DNA of 64,000 bases from Psychrobacter ciconiae. GTDB taxonomy: Bacteria > Pseudomonadota > Gammaproteobacteria > Pseudomonadales > Moraxellaceae. The translations under genes were made by a program, and so were the position numbers. The notes under the pieces are model-generated. The model was not told the DNA's origin. It ran no database searches and worked only from the letters and a program-made list of their open reading frames with translations. Below are positions 35,743-45,028 of this stretch, in pieces. Within the stretch, counting starts at the first letter, position 1, and each line of letters begins with the position of its first letter. The DNA is taken from positions 1,116,001 through 1,180,000 of the forward strand of contig NZ_CAJGYV010000001.1 in the NCBI RefSeq assembly GCF_904846055.1, given 5' to 3'.

Positions 35743-38354
35743 GCCTTGACCGTAAGCCTTCGCCAAATTCGCTCAATGCTACCGAATCAAGCGAAACCTT
35801 TTTAGCTCTACTTTTTGGGCGATCACTGGGCAACAGGGCACTATCGCAAGCGTGGTGGCGGCGCTGGGTTTATCCGCTACTTTTGCTATTGACCCTGAGC
35901 CTATCGCTTGCCACCTATTTGAGCCTTGACTCCATTCAAGCGTCGGTCGATAACTACATCAATGACAATCAGCGCGCCCTTGTTGGCGGCGATTTAATCA
36001 TTAGCAGCAATCAAGACTGGCCGCCGGAACTGCTTGCCAACATTCAAAAGCTTGACCCTGATAATGTGGTGATGGATTATCGCTTTAACGCCATGCTCAC
36101 CACCGACAAGCAAACGCAGCTTGGCTTTGTCAAAGCCGTTAGCGCCAATTATCCGCTTTATGGCGAGGTCAAACTTGGCTCAAATAAGCCGCTTGGGCAG
36201 CAATTGTCCGACCAAAATGTCATCGTCGCGCCCGAAGTCCTGACCGGACTTAATGCCAAAATTGGTGATAACATCACCATTGGCGAAGGTCAGTTTACTA
36301 TCATTGATACCTTAATCAAAGAGCCGGATCGACCGCTAACTGCTTTTGGATTTGGCGGTCGGGTGATGATGAGTGAGGCGGCCGTCGCTAGAACCAAACT
36401 TATCGGTGAGCGTAGCCGCGTCAGCTATAAAATTGCAATAAAAGGTAGCGCCGATAGCATTGCTACCGAGCGCGAAAGCTTAAGCAATATTTTGACCCAT
36501 TATCCGGACATTAAACTGAGCGACGCGCAATCGGCGGATACCTCCATTACGCGGATTTCTGACAACGTCTTGTTGTTTTTAAAATTGCTCGTCATTGCCG
36601 TGCTGCTGCTTGCGTTGGTGGCGATGTTCGGCATCATTACCGCTTTTGTCAATAAGCAGCAATCCGTTAATGCCACAAGGCTTGCGCTTGGTGAATCACG
36701 GCGAGCGGTAAATATCAGCTATTACCGCCTTTTTGGTATTTCGGCGCTCCTTTCTTGGCTGATTGCGACCGTATTAAGTATCGGCTTTCTTATCATTGCA
36801 AGACCGCAGCTTGGCGCGATTTTGCCTGCCGATATTAGCTTAAGCATCAGTCCTATTAGCGTCGTAAAAACGCTGATTATTGCCTTGGTACTGACTTTAT
36901 TTATCACCCAACGCGCGCTGATGAGTTTGGCAAATATGCAACCGGCAGTCCTGCTTCAAGAAGACACAAGCTCCAGCCCAAGCAACTTTTTACCGCAAAA
37001 AAAATCGTGGTTAAAAGTGATTATCATCGGCTTGGTACTGTTCGGCTTTTTTACCTTGGAAGCTGGCTCGTGGCAATTGGCGCTGGGGCTGCTTATTGGT
37101 TTATTTGCTGTATTAATCATTTTTTGGGGCTTGGCGCAAGCTTGGCTTTGGGTGTTAGCAAAAATTGCCAAACGCCATAAAATCGGGCTGCTGCCAAGGC
37201 TTGCCATTCACAACTTATCGCGAAAAGGCAACCAATCGGCGCTGTTTTTTATGACCCTTGCCTTGTCCGTCGCCGTGCTTGCGCTCGTGGCTACGCTCAA
37301 TCACAGCATCACCAAACAGTTTGTGACAAGCTATCCAAAGGACGCACCAAACTTATTTTTGCTCGATGTTCAAAGTGACCAGCACGACAGCATTAACCAA
37401 ATTATTAACGCGCCCGTCACTTATTTTCCGGTCATTCGCGCCCGCGTGGTCAGCGCAAACGGCGTAAAAGCGGCTGACATCGTTCCCAAAGACGGCTTTG
37501 ATGACCCAACCCGAGTCTTTAATTTAAGCTACAGCAATGAGGTGATGGAAACCGAATTTATCAAATCAAGCGTCGAAAAAGACGCGCTGTTTGCGCCTGT
37601 CAGCCAAGATAAAAGTCAGCTTGCCGGCGCGCTGAAAATGGCGCCGATGTCGATTTTGGATACCGCCGCTGACTTGTTAAACGTCAAAATGGGTGATGAG
37701 GTCCGCTTCAATATTCAAGGGATTGAAATTATTGGTAAAATCACCAGTATCCGATCGCGATTTGAGCAAGGTCCTAGCCCGTTTTTTTACTTTTTATTTG
37801 AACCGGACGTGTTAGCCAAAGCGCCGCAAATTCAATTTGCCACCGCTCATGTTGAAAAGCAAAATATTGCGACCATTCAAGGTGAGCTGACGCGCCGATA
37901 TCCGGCGATTACCACCGTTGATGGCGCGATGATTGCCGAACAGGTACAAGCGCTGATTGCGCAAATGAGCCGGCTGGTATTTGTGTTCACCTTGCTGGCG
38001 CTGATTACGGGAATTATGGTGTTAATCAGCTCGCTACTTGCCACCACCCAAGAGCGCCTCAAAGACAGCGCCTCCTACCGTTTGCTTGGCATGCAAAAGC
38101 GTGATTTGTACGCGCTCAACATCATCGAAATTATTTTAATTGGCTCAAGCGCGGCTATTTTTTCGCTTGTGGTGGCCAGCATTGGCGCTTGGTTTGTGGT
38201 TACCCAAAAGTTTCAGCTGCCTTTTAGCTTACCTTGGTTGCAGTTTTTATTAGGGCTTACCGCGCTGCTGATTATCTTGATTGTCATTGCGCTGATTTAC
38301 GTTCGCTTAGTGATTGGTCGCGGCATCATGGCGCGGGTTCGGGCGCTGATTTAG
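35739..38354 (+). CDS. ybbP: ABC transporter permease, YbbP-type (FtsX domains)
   Basis: An 871-residue inner-membrane protein with two FtsX-type permease halves. A first helix (about 45-65) is followed by a periplasmic domain, three helices near 280-395, four central helices including KSWLKVIIIGLVLFGFF, a second periplasmic domain (about 535-740), and three final helices. The start is TTG overlapping the ybbA stop, with AGAGAGG upstream. Slightly longer than E. coli YbbP (about 804). MacB-like exporters of this type move lipids or drive envelope remodelling; here the cargo is not known. Confidence 0.88.
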   Translation: MSLDRKPSPNSLNATESSETFLALLFGRSLGNRALSQAWWRRWVYPLLLLLTLSLSLATYLSLDSIQASVDNYINDNQRALVGGDLIISSNQDWPPELLANIQKLDPDNVVMDYRFNAMLTTDKQTQLGFVKAVSANYPLYGEVKLGSNKPLGQQLSDQNVIVAPEVLTGLNAKIGDNITIGEGQFTIIDTLIKEPDRPLTAFGFGGRVMMSEAAVARTKLIGERSRVSYKIAIKGSADSIATERESLSNILTHYPDIKLSDAQSADTSITRISDNVLLFLKLLVIAVLLLALVAMFGIITAFVNKQQSVNATRLALGESRRAVNISYYRLFGISALLSWLIATVLSIGFLIIARPQLGAILPADISLSISPISVVKTLIIALVLTLFITQRALMSLANMQPAVLLQEDTSSSPSNFLPQKKSWLKVIIIGLVLFGFFTLEAGSWQLALGLLIGLFAVLIIFWGLAQAWLWVLAKIAKRHKIGLLPRLAIHNLSRKGNQSALFFMTLALSVAVLALVATLNHSITKQFVTSYPKDAPNLFLLDVQSDQHDSINQIINAPVTYFPVIRARVVSANGVKAADIVPKDGFDDPTRVFNLSYSNEVMETEFIKSSVEKDALFAPVSQDKSQLAGALKMAPMSILDTAADLLNVKMGDEVRFNIQGIEIIGKITSIRSRFEQGPSPFFYFLFEPDVLAKAPQIQFATAHVEKQNIATIQGELTRRYPAITTVDGAMIAEQVQALIAQMSRLVFVFTLLALITGIMVLISSLLATTQERLKDSASYRLLGMQKRDLYALNIIEIILIGSSAAIFSLVVASIGAWFVVTQKFQLPFSLPWLQFLLGLTALLIILIVIALIYVRLVIGRGIMARVRALI

Positions 38355-38456
38355 CCATCTGGATTTTTTGATGTGATGCCGTTAAAATAATTTTAAAAGT
38401 CATAATTGTAATGATTTTTATAAACATAGTTATTGCTATATAACAAGGCGAAAGTA

Positions 38457-40847
38457 GTGAAATTATCAGAAGTTGACATAACAAAACGCTATCTCAGTAA
38501 GGTAATTTGGTTCGGTACTAAGACAGGTGAAAAATTTGGTTTCATAGAATTTGATAAGAATGACGGTATATTTTTTCACAAAAACAATATACTTTCCAAT
38601 AACTTACATAAGTTAAAAAATTTCGTAGAAGGTGCTTTCGTTACCTTTAAAGTCAGACAATCAAAAAAAGAGCAAAATAAACTAGAAGCATACGATGTCT
38701 CACTTTTAGAAACAGAGAGCAGTTTCGATTACTTACTAAATAGCTTCCTCAGAATTGAAAAGATATTCTTCATTGAAAAGAGATTTTCAATAGAAGCTAA
38801 TAAAAAGCTTTTGAAAATACTTTCTAACCGAGAATCTATCTTGGTAGATGATTACTCAGAGTATATTGATAAAAAGCTAGACTTTATTACTGAGCAAGAA
38901 GAGTATTCATTGTTAGATATTAAGATTCTAGCAAAGCTATCTGGTCTTAAAAATAAGTCCATCTTTGAGAGAATCTTTGATATTTATTTGACAATAGAAT
39001 TAGTAGATAAAAACACTTCCTCAATAACTCTATTGGTTAAGGATTTTGCTGATTATTTTGACAACCCAAACGAGGCTACCAATTTAGCTATTAACTATCT
39101 AAAAATTAAAAACAATCAAAATGCAATCCACTATTTAATGTGGTCAGAGGAACTGGAGGTAGAATTACCTTTAGAATATATTCTAAGCAATGTATTTTAC
39201 CTCAATAATAAGTATGATTATGGTTTTTTAAATCACATACCTGAGTCTCAGTACTCTATTGTTCTCACTGAGCTATTAGAAAAATTTAAAGTCAATTATC
39301 TAGATTTTAAGAATTATCAAGAAGCAAAAACATTTTATCAAATATTGTCTAAATTAGATCTTCAAGAGTTTATATCTATGTTCTTATCTTTCACACAATC
39401 ATGGATAAAAATAGAGTTATTTATTAATGAAATTATAAATCACTTTGAGTTTGAAAATTACATAAAGCATATTAGATTCCTAGATAATGCTAAGCAGCAG
39501 CTTTTCATAAAAAAGATCTTTCATCTTATACATATAGGTAAAAACTCTTTAGAACTTTGTCAAATTAACAAACTTGAGCCAAGTGACTATTCTTCAAAAG
39601 TAGTAATCCAACTGCTAAATAAAATAAGCAATACAGAAAAAATAACTAAATATAGCCTAAAAGGTGACGTTTTAAGCTTAGTTTCTGAGTCAGTTAACGA
39701 CTTTAGCGATGTACTATCTCTTAACGGTTACTTTGATTTGTGCTCAGGCAGGACAGCAGAACGTAAAAAAACTAATATTAATCACGAGACAGGTGAAGAA
39801 ATTGTAGAGTATATTTATGAAACAGAGAGTAAAAGTCCAAAAGAGCCTGAAATTTGTGAAGGAAGGTTATCCAAATCTAAATCAGGAGAAATAAATCTCT
39901 CACAAGGAGCTAGACAGTTTTGGTGGTGTAAGAATTTGCCCTGCTTCGATGTTTGTAGAAAATTGAAGGAACCAAGTGACTGGAAAGATTATAGTATATT
40001 GGATTTTTTAAATATCTTACAAATAGCGCATAATCCTAATGATATAGAGTTACTATATGCTACCATCAATAAGGTGAATAGCTACTTGCAGCACTTAAAC
40101 TGCAGAGATTGTAAAAGGATTTTGAAACCTATTCAAGATTCTCGATATGCATTTGATAGAGTAAATACATTTTCTTGCGATAATCAAGATTGTCAGAATG
40201 AAGATAAGATTTATATCACACACTGCTCAAATGGCAAATGTGAAAGTATTATAGACAGTAGAGATATGGCACGATGCCCAAATAATTGGCATATTTGTAA
40301 AAACTGTTTTGCTTGTTGCGCTACCAAAGTAATGTATGATAGAAATCATAACTTAAGAATAAACCGGCAAAAACTTAATAAAGTCCATGACCCCCATCGA
40401 GGTTGTGAGATTTTCTGTCCAAATTGTGGTGATAGCTTAAATTACAAAGACCCTGCTCAGCAAGCTCAAGAGTATAAAGTCGTATTAGAAGACTTTGAGA
40501 GACTAGCGAGAATATTTGTACCAACGAACGAACAAAGATTAGTAGGAAACCATGGAGTTAACAAATTTGGCAATAAGTGGTTTGTGGTTTATCAGTCTCA
40601 TCTAGCTCGAGAGCAGTTTTTAAATCACCTGTATTACTGGCAATCTCTTGGATTTCATATTCTTGACTTTCCAACCGACTTAAATAAGAAAAATTATTTA
40701 GTTGCAGAACCTATTAAAAAATTAGAGGCTATTGCAAATTTCAAATGCCAGAATTGTAATAACAGATATGATTTAAATTCTGACCCAAGCAGATTACGTG
40801 CTATAGAATACTGGCACTTCAACAAAGCAAACCAAGATAACTGGTAA
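38457..40847 (+). CDS. unassigned large protein: cold-shock-like domain plus Cys-rich zinc-ribbon array
   Basis: A 796-residue protein I cannot place in a known family. An N-terminal cold-shock/OB-like domain (about 12-87) contains KFGFIEF and GIFFHKNNI, the RNP1/RNP2 type motifs of nucleic-acid binding. A long helical, Leu/Ile/Asn/Lys-rich middle (about 90-410) may be repeat-like. The C-terminal third has many Cys: FWWCKNLPCFDVC near 489-500, CRDC (549/552), CDNQDC (574/579), CSNGKC (590/595), CKNCFACC (614-621), CPNC (654/657) and CQNC (764/767), which suggest several zinc ribbons. No nuclease, helicase or NTPase motif is evident. The gene is clearly AT-richer than its neighbours, implying transfer. 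AAGG lies 8 nt before GTG 38457; a TTG at 38433 is less likely. Confidence 0.7.
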   Translation: MKLSEVDITKRYLSKVIWFGTKTGEKFGFIEFDKNDGIFFHKNNILSNNLHKLKNFVEGAFVTFKVRQSKKEQNKLEAYDVSLLETESSFDYLLNSFLRIEKIFFIEKRFSIEANKKLLKILSNRESILVDDYSEYIDKKLDFITEQEEYSLLDIKILAKLSGLKNKSIFERIFDIYLTIELVDKNTSSITLLVKDFADYFDNPNEATNLAINYLKIKNNQNAIHYLMWSEELEVELPLEYILSNVFYLNNKYDYGFLNHIPESQYSIVLTELLEKFKVNYLDFKNYQEAKTFYQILSKLDLQEFISMFLSFTQSWIKIELFINEIINHFEFENYIKHIRFLDNAKQQLFIKKIFHLIHIGKNSLELCQINKLEPSDYSSKVVIQLLNKISNTEKITKYSLKGDVLSLVSESVNDFSDVLSLNGYFDLCSGRTAERKKTNINHETGEEIVEYIYETESKSPKEPEICEGRLSKSKSGEINLSQGARQFWWCKNLPCFDVCRKLKEPSDWKDYSILDFLNILQIAHNPNDIELLYATINKVNSYLQHLNCRDCKRILKPIQDSRYAFDRVNTFSCDNQDCQNEDKIYITHCSNGKCESIIDSRDMARCPNNWHICKNCFACCATKVMYDRNHNLRINRQKLNKVHDPHRGCEIFCPNCGDSLNYKDPAQQAQEYKVVLEDFERLARIFVPTNEQRLVGNHGVNKFGNKWFVVYQSHLAREQFLNHLYYWQSLGFHILDFPTDLNKKNYLVAEPIKKLEAIANFKCQNCNNRYDLNSDPSRLRAIEYWHFNKANQDNW

Positions 40848-40885
40848 TTACTTAACTTTCTTACTAATTAAAAGATGGTATTTTT

Positions 40886-42232
40886 ATGAAATTTTCAAGT
40901 TTTGGGCAAAAATTTACCAAACCCACCGGCATTTCACAATTGATGGATGATTTGGGCGACGCCCTTAAAAGCGATCAGCCCATCAATATGCTTGGCGGTG
41001 GTAATCCGGCGCGAATCAATGCGGTCAACGATGCCTTTTTAACGATTTATCAGCAGTTGGGCGCGGCGGATTTACTTGCCAATCAAGCTTTAGAAAATAT
41101 CGGTAATTACTCCAACCCGCAAGGCGATGGCAAATTTATCGACGCGCTCGTGGATTTTTTTAACCGTCATTATGATTGGCAATTGACCAAAGACAATATT
41201 GCGCTAACCAACGGCTCGCAAAACGCCTTTTTTTACTTATTTAACTTGTTTGGCGGCGAGTTTGATGATGAACAAAATCAAAGCGAAAATGACAAAAGTG
41301 CCGAAAACAATAAAAAAATAAACAAGTCCATTTTGCTGCCGCTTGCTCCTGAATATATCGGCTATAGCGACGTTCAAGTGGGCGGTCAATATTTTAAAGC
41401 GGTGCTGCCAAAAATTGAACCTTGTAAGCATGACGGCGATGCCGGATTTTTTAAATATCACGTTGATTTTGACGCTCTTGAAAACTTACCGGAGCTTAAC
41501 AATGGCGAAATCGGCGCGATTTGCTGCTCACGACCGACCAACCCCACCGGAAACGTGCTGACCGATGAGGAAATGCAGCGCCTAGCCGCCATTGCCAAAC
41601 GCTTTGACGTGCCACTGATTATTGATAATGCTTATGGCATGCCGTTTCCAAATATCATTTATTCCGACGCGACGCTTAATTGGGATGACAACACCATTTT
41701 ATGCTTTAGCTTGTCTAAAATTGGCTTGCCCGGAATCCGAACCGGAATTATCGTGGCAAATCCTGAAGTGATAGCAGCGGTCAGCGCGCTAAATGCCGTG
41801 GTCAACTTATCGCCAACACGGTTTGGTGCCGCCATTGCCACGCCGCTACTGCAAGATGACCGAATGAAAGCCTTATCCGATGAGGTCATTCAGCCGTTTT
41901 ATCAGCAGCAAGCCACCACCGCCGTTCGCTTGTTAAAAGAAGCGCTAGGTGATTATCCGATGCAAATTCATAAGCCTGAGGGCGCGATATTTTTATGGAT
42001 TTGGCTCAAAGACTTGCCGATTACTACCCTTGAACTTTACGAGCGCTTAAAAGCAAAAGGCACACTGATTGTGCCAAGCCAGTACTTTTTCCCTGGGGTT
42101 GATATTGAAAATTATGACCATGCTCACGAGTGCTTTCGGATGAGTATTGCCGCCGATGAACAAACATTAACTCAGGGCGTAAAAGTGATTGGCGAAGTCG
42201 TTCGCGAAATTTATGACAACGCAAACGTCTAA
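40886..42232 (+). CDS. avtA: valine--pyruvate aminotransferase
   Basis: AvtA is a PLP-dependent class I aminotransferase that interconverts valine plus pyruvate with 2-oxoisovalerate plus alanine. The opening FSSFGQKFTKPTGISQLMDDL, NMLGGGNPARIN, LTNGSQNAFFYLFNLF, PLAPEYIGYSD, SRPTNPTGNV, DNAYGMPFP and KPEGAIFLWIWLKDLPIT follow E. coli AvtA closely (each shown in part). The PLP lysine is in FSLSKIGLPG. An Asn/Lys/Glu-rich insertion of about 20 residues near 126-148 is not in E. coli. ATG start, 38 bp after the unassigned AT-rich gene; composition returns to normal here. Confidence 0.93.
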   Translation: MKFSSFGQKFTKPTGISQLMDDLGDALKSDQPINMLGGGNPARINAVNDAFLTIYQQLGAADLLANQALENIGNYSNPQGDGKFIDALVDFFNRHYDWQLTKDNIALTNGSQNAFFYLFNLFGGEFDDEQNQSENDKSAENNKKINKSILLPLAPEYIGYSDVQVGGQYFKAVLPKIEPCKHDGDAGFFKYHVDFDALENLPELNNGEIGAICCSRPTNPTGNVLTDEEMQRLAAIAKRFDVPLIIDNAYGMPFPNIIYSDATLNWDDNTILCFSLSKIGLPGIRTGIIVANPEVIAAVSALNAVVNLSPTRFGAAIATPLLQDDRMKALSDEVIQPFYQQQATTAVRLLKEALGDYPMQIHKPEGAIFLWIWLKDLPITTLELYERLKAKGTLIVPSQYFFPGVDIENYDHAHECFRMSIAADEQTLTQGVKVIGEVVREIYDNANV

Positions 42233-42267
42233 TTTAAAATCAACTGATAAAACCTGAAGCCTAAAAA

Positions 42268-42297
42268 AAGCTGCTTTAACGATTGAGCAGCTTTTTT
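42268..42297. terminator. bidirectional terminator between avtA and the small membrane gene
   Basis: AAGCTGCT and AGCAGCTT flank a 10-nt loop, with A7 on the left and T6 on the right. It overlaps the last codons of the minus-strand gene ending at 42276. Confidence 0.8.
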
Positions 42298-42659
42298 GGT
42301 TCGGTGGTTTTATTAAATAGTTTGGTAAAACCCGTTAAAAAATAAAGCACGTAAGGCAGCAGGCAAGTATTAATAAGGTCATGAATACTGGCGCGAATCT
42401 CCTTATCGCTTAAACCGTTAAGCCCTGCTTTAATCAGGGTTGGCTTGTTGTCCAAATACTCACCCAAGAGCGCAATTATCGTGACGATAATCAGCGCCAT
42501 CATACCGCGAGCTCCCAATTTTTTAATAAAAGGTCGCAGCACAATTAAGCTAAGCAAATAAATGCTCACGCCGACATAAATATGCAGCGCATCTTTATCA
42601 AGACCGCTTGCGACAACGATGCCTTCTTTAAAATTGTAAAAATCCACCAAACGCCCCAA
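42276..42659 (-). CDS. small membrane protein, VanZ-like (tentative)
   Basis: About 127 residues with three or four membrane helices. LDKDALHIYVGVSIYLLSLIVLR near 20-42 and SIHDLINTCLLPYVLYFL near 91-108 resemble the DK..H and D..N positions of VanZ-like proteins, but the match is weak. The frame opens at TTG (42659). A GTG four codons later, with GGGG upstream, is an equally good start. Its 3' end lies in the shared terminator hairpin. No function can be given. Confidence 0.5.
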   Translation of the reverse strand: MGRLVDFYNFKEGIVVASGLDKDALHIYVGVSIYLLSLIVLRPFIKKLGARGMMALIIVTIIALLGEYLDNKPTLIKAGLNGLSDKEIRASIHDLINTCLLPYVLYFLTGFTKLFNKTTEPKKLLNR

Positions 42660-42726
42660 ATTGATTTAGAGCGCCTAGTTTACCGCACCGCGTTTTCATT
42701 AGCGTAAGCCAAATGTAGCTTTTAGA

Positions 42727-43359
42727 TTAAATCTTCCACTCTACAAAGTTTTTGAGCAATTGCAGCCCTGCAGTATGGCTTTTTTCGGGATGAAATTGGG
42801 TAGCAAATAAGTTGTCTTTAATGAGGCTTGCGCAAAACGGCTTACCATAATCGCAAATGGCCGCCACCACCGACGCCTCTTTTGGCGCGCAGTAATAGCT
42901 ATGGACAAAATAAAAATACGAGTCCTCAGCAATATTTTTCCAAAGTGGGTGCTCGGTTGCCATCTGATTGATGGTGTTCCAGCCCATATGCGGGACTTTT
43001 AACACCTCGCCATTGGCATCAAATAATGGGTTATCAAAGGCGTTGACCGACCCTTTTAAAATCCCTAAGCACGGCGTTCCGCCATTTTCCGCCGACGACT
43101 CAAACAGCGCCTGCATTCCCACGCAAATTGCCATCACAGGCTTGTTAAAAACTGCCGATTGAATCACCTCATCGATGCCAGCATCCTGCATACCAAGCAT
43201 ACAGTCGCGCATTGCGCCAACGCCCGGAAAGACGATTTTATCCGCCGCCGCCACCACTTTGGGGTCAGCAGTGATACTCACGTCTGCCCCAACACTCGCC
43301 AGCGCCTTTGCCGCCGAGTGCAGATTTCCCATTCCATAATCGAGCAGTGCTATCTTCAT
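42727..43359 (-). CDS. hisH: imidazole glycerol phosphate synthase, glutaminase subunit
   Basis: HisH releases ammonia from glutamine and channels it to HisF, giving IGP and AICAR. A class I glutamine amidotransferase of 210 residues: YGMGNLHS at the N-terminus, FPGVGAM, nucleophile Cys79 in ICVGMQAL, and the His/Glu pair in FHPEKS near 192-197. Its ATG overlaps the hisB stop by 4 bp (ATGA), so translation is coupled. The partner hisF is not in the window. Confidence 0.95.
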   Translation of the reverse strand: MKIALLDYGMGNLHSAAKALASVGADVSITADPKVVAAADKIVFPGVGAMRDCMLGMQDAGIDEVIQSAVFNKPVMAICVGMQALFESSAENGGTPCLGILKGSVNAFDNPLFDANGEVLKVPHMGWNTINQMATEHPLWKNIAEDSYFYFVHSYYCAPKEASVVAAICDYGKPFCASLIKDNLFATQFHPEKSHTAGLQLLKNFVEWKI

Positions 43360-43994
43360 AAAGCCTCTTTGGTTGATGGCAAGGTGTCAAGCGCTCGCGG
43401 GTCGTACTCGCACGCCATGCGCAGCGCTCGGGCAAACGCTTTAAAGGTACATTCGATTTGGTGGTGGCTGTTTTTGCCTTTTAAATTGTCCAAATGCACC
43501 GTCATCCAAGCGTGATTGACAAAGCCGTAAAAAAACTCGCTAAATAAATCGACATCAAACGTGCCAACGTGCGAGCGGGTAAACGGAATGTCCATGTGCA
43601 GCCCAGGGCGACCTGAAATGTCCACCACCGCTCGGGTCAACGCCTCATCAAGCGGCGCGTAAAAATGACCGTAGCGGCGGATGCCTTTTTTATCACCAAT
43701 GGCTTTGGCAAACGCTTGCCCAAGGGTGATTCCAGTGTCTTCAACGCTGTGGTGGTCGTCGATATAGGTGTCGCCCGTGCATTTAATGTCAATGTCGAAA
43801 AGCCCGTGACGCTTGATTTGGTCAATCATATGGTCTAAAAATGGCACGCCGGTATCAATCACGCCTTGACCAGTGCCATCAAGGTTGACCGTGCAGGTCA
43901 CTTGCGTTTCAGCAGTGTTGCGCTCAACGGTGGCGGTGCGGTCGGGGCGATTGGCAAGGGCTTGAAGGTTGTCATCAGTCAAATTGGCGGTCAT
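43356..43994 (-). CDS. hisB: imidazoleglycerol-phosphate dehydratase
   Basis: Removes water from IGP to give imidazole-acetol phosphate. This is the monofunctional form (212 residues) without the N-terminal phosphatase domain fused in E. coli. Metal-binding His clusters are visible: [31 protein letters not shown] and [15 protein letters not shown]. The frame opens at TTG 44006, but ATG 43994 has GAGAG at a good distance and is preferred. It is the first gene of the hisB-hisH pair. Confidence 0.94.
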   Translation of the reverse strand: MTANLTDDNLQALANRPDRTATVERNTAETQVTCTVNLDGTGQGVIDTGVPFLDHMIDQIKRHGLFDIDIKCTGDTYIDDHHSVEDTGITLGQAFAKAIGDKKGIRRYGHFYAPLDEALTRAVVDISGRPGLHMDIPFTRSHVGTFDVDLFSEFFYGFVNHAWMTVHLDNLKGKNSHHQIECTFKAFARALRMACEYDPRALDTLPSTKEAL

Positions 43995-44258
43995 GGCTAC
44001 TCTCAATAATAAATCGTCAATAATGAACGTCGGTTTTAGGTGTTAGCTTTGGATGTTAATTTGTGAGGGTTGATTTTGAGGTCAATAACCATGGGTTATC
44101 AAAATCAAACCATTGAAAAGTTCTGCTTATGATAGCAAACCCTGTGATAATCGGCTATGGCTTGGCAGGATTGCGGGTAAATATTTCTATAAAGCAATTA
44201 AAAATGCAAGTAAATCATTTATAATGTTACTTTTGTTTACTAAGGCAGGATGGGAAAA
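43995..44258. other. divergent intergenic region upstream of hisB
   Basis: 264 bp with no gene. TATAAT at 44220-44225 lies about 34 bp before the AT-rich secreted-protein gene but has a poor -35. Nothing else is recognised. Confidence 0.3.
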
Positions 44259-44966
44259 ATGCAAGTTAATATCAATACTTCAACTAAGGCTGCCTTACTT
44301 TTTTGTGGTGCCCTTATGAGCAGCAGTGCTTTTGCAGAAAACGTTATTCCTAAAGGCGCAAGTAACCTGCCAAGTTTAGAATTTGGGGCGCTGGTCAAAA
44401 CATACATGATTGATAGCACGTCAAAAAGTTCTTGGAACTTCTCGACCAATAGCCAAAATATACTTTGGGATTCGGGCGTTACTTGGAAAAACGATACTAG
44501 AAAATATGAAAAAGACGGATTTGTGAGATTACAGTTTGATGGCTTTAAATTAAAAGAAGATACTTATAACAATCCAAAAAAAGTTCGTCCGGAAGCGGCT
44601 TGGAATATTAACTACTCAGGAAAAAATAAAAGTGATGTCAGCCAAATAACAATCGAGCACTTTTTAGGCGGGTTCTTATCAGATACGGATGAAATAGAAA
44701 TACCTGCTATTCAATCTTTAACAAAATATAATATCAATTATCAGCCAGTCTGTATATATAAACTAGGCTTTGGTAACTATAGCACAGCATATAAACTTTC
44801 CACTTTAAAGAAAAAAGATATTTATCTGTTATCAACTATTGCAACTGGCGTTTCTGGTAATCTTTCTATAAGTTATAATTTGTTTCCAAATAAAAAGGAT
44901 TTTTTAGACTATTTTTACGACTTCACAGATACAGATGAGGATAGTTCAAATTGTATTTCTTTTTAA
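44259..44966 (+). CDS. secreted protein of unknown function, low G+C
   Basis: About 235 residues. An N-terminal signal peptide with core AALLFCGALMSSSAFA is cut before ENVIP. The mature part is rich in Ser, Asn, Tyr and Lys and likely beta-structured; I recognise no family. Only two mature Cys (in QPVCIYKL and SSNCISF) could form a disulfide. Two ATGs compete: 44250 stands right against AAGGCAGG, while 44259 has AGGA 7 nt upstream and is chosen. Base composition is lower in G+C than hisB or the GNAT gene on either side, suggesting acquisition. Confidence 0.6.
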   Translation: MQVNINTSTKAALLFCGALMSSSAFAENVIPKGASNLPSLEFGALVKTYMIDSTSKSSWNFSTNSQNILWDSGVTWKNDTRKYEKDGFVRLQFDGFKLKEDTYNNPKKVRPEAAWNINYSGKNKSDVSQITIEHFLGGFLSDTDEIEIPAIQSLTKYNINYQPVCIYKLGFGNYSTAYKLSTLKKKDIYLLSTIATGVSGNLSISYNLFPNKKDFLDYFYDFTDTDEDSSNCISF

Positions 44967-45028
44967 CTAGAGTCTATTTAAGCGAGAATTTGTTAAAATA
45001 ATGCGTATATTTTTATTAGGAGCCCGCC

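Noticed and set aside
38340..40890. Attachment-type direct repeats around the AT-rich gene
   Set aside because: Compared the ~100 bp on each side; only weak AT-rich likeness, no convincing repeat.
44113..44319. 68-codon plus-strand frame before the secreted protein
   Set aside because: It overlaps the promoter region and signal peptide in another frame, without a ribosome site.
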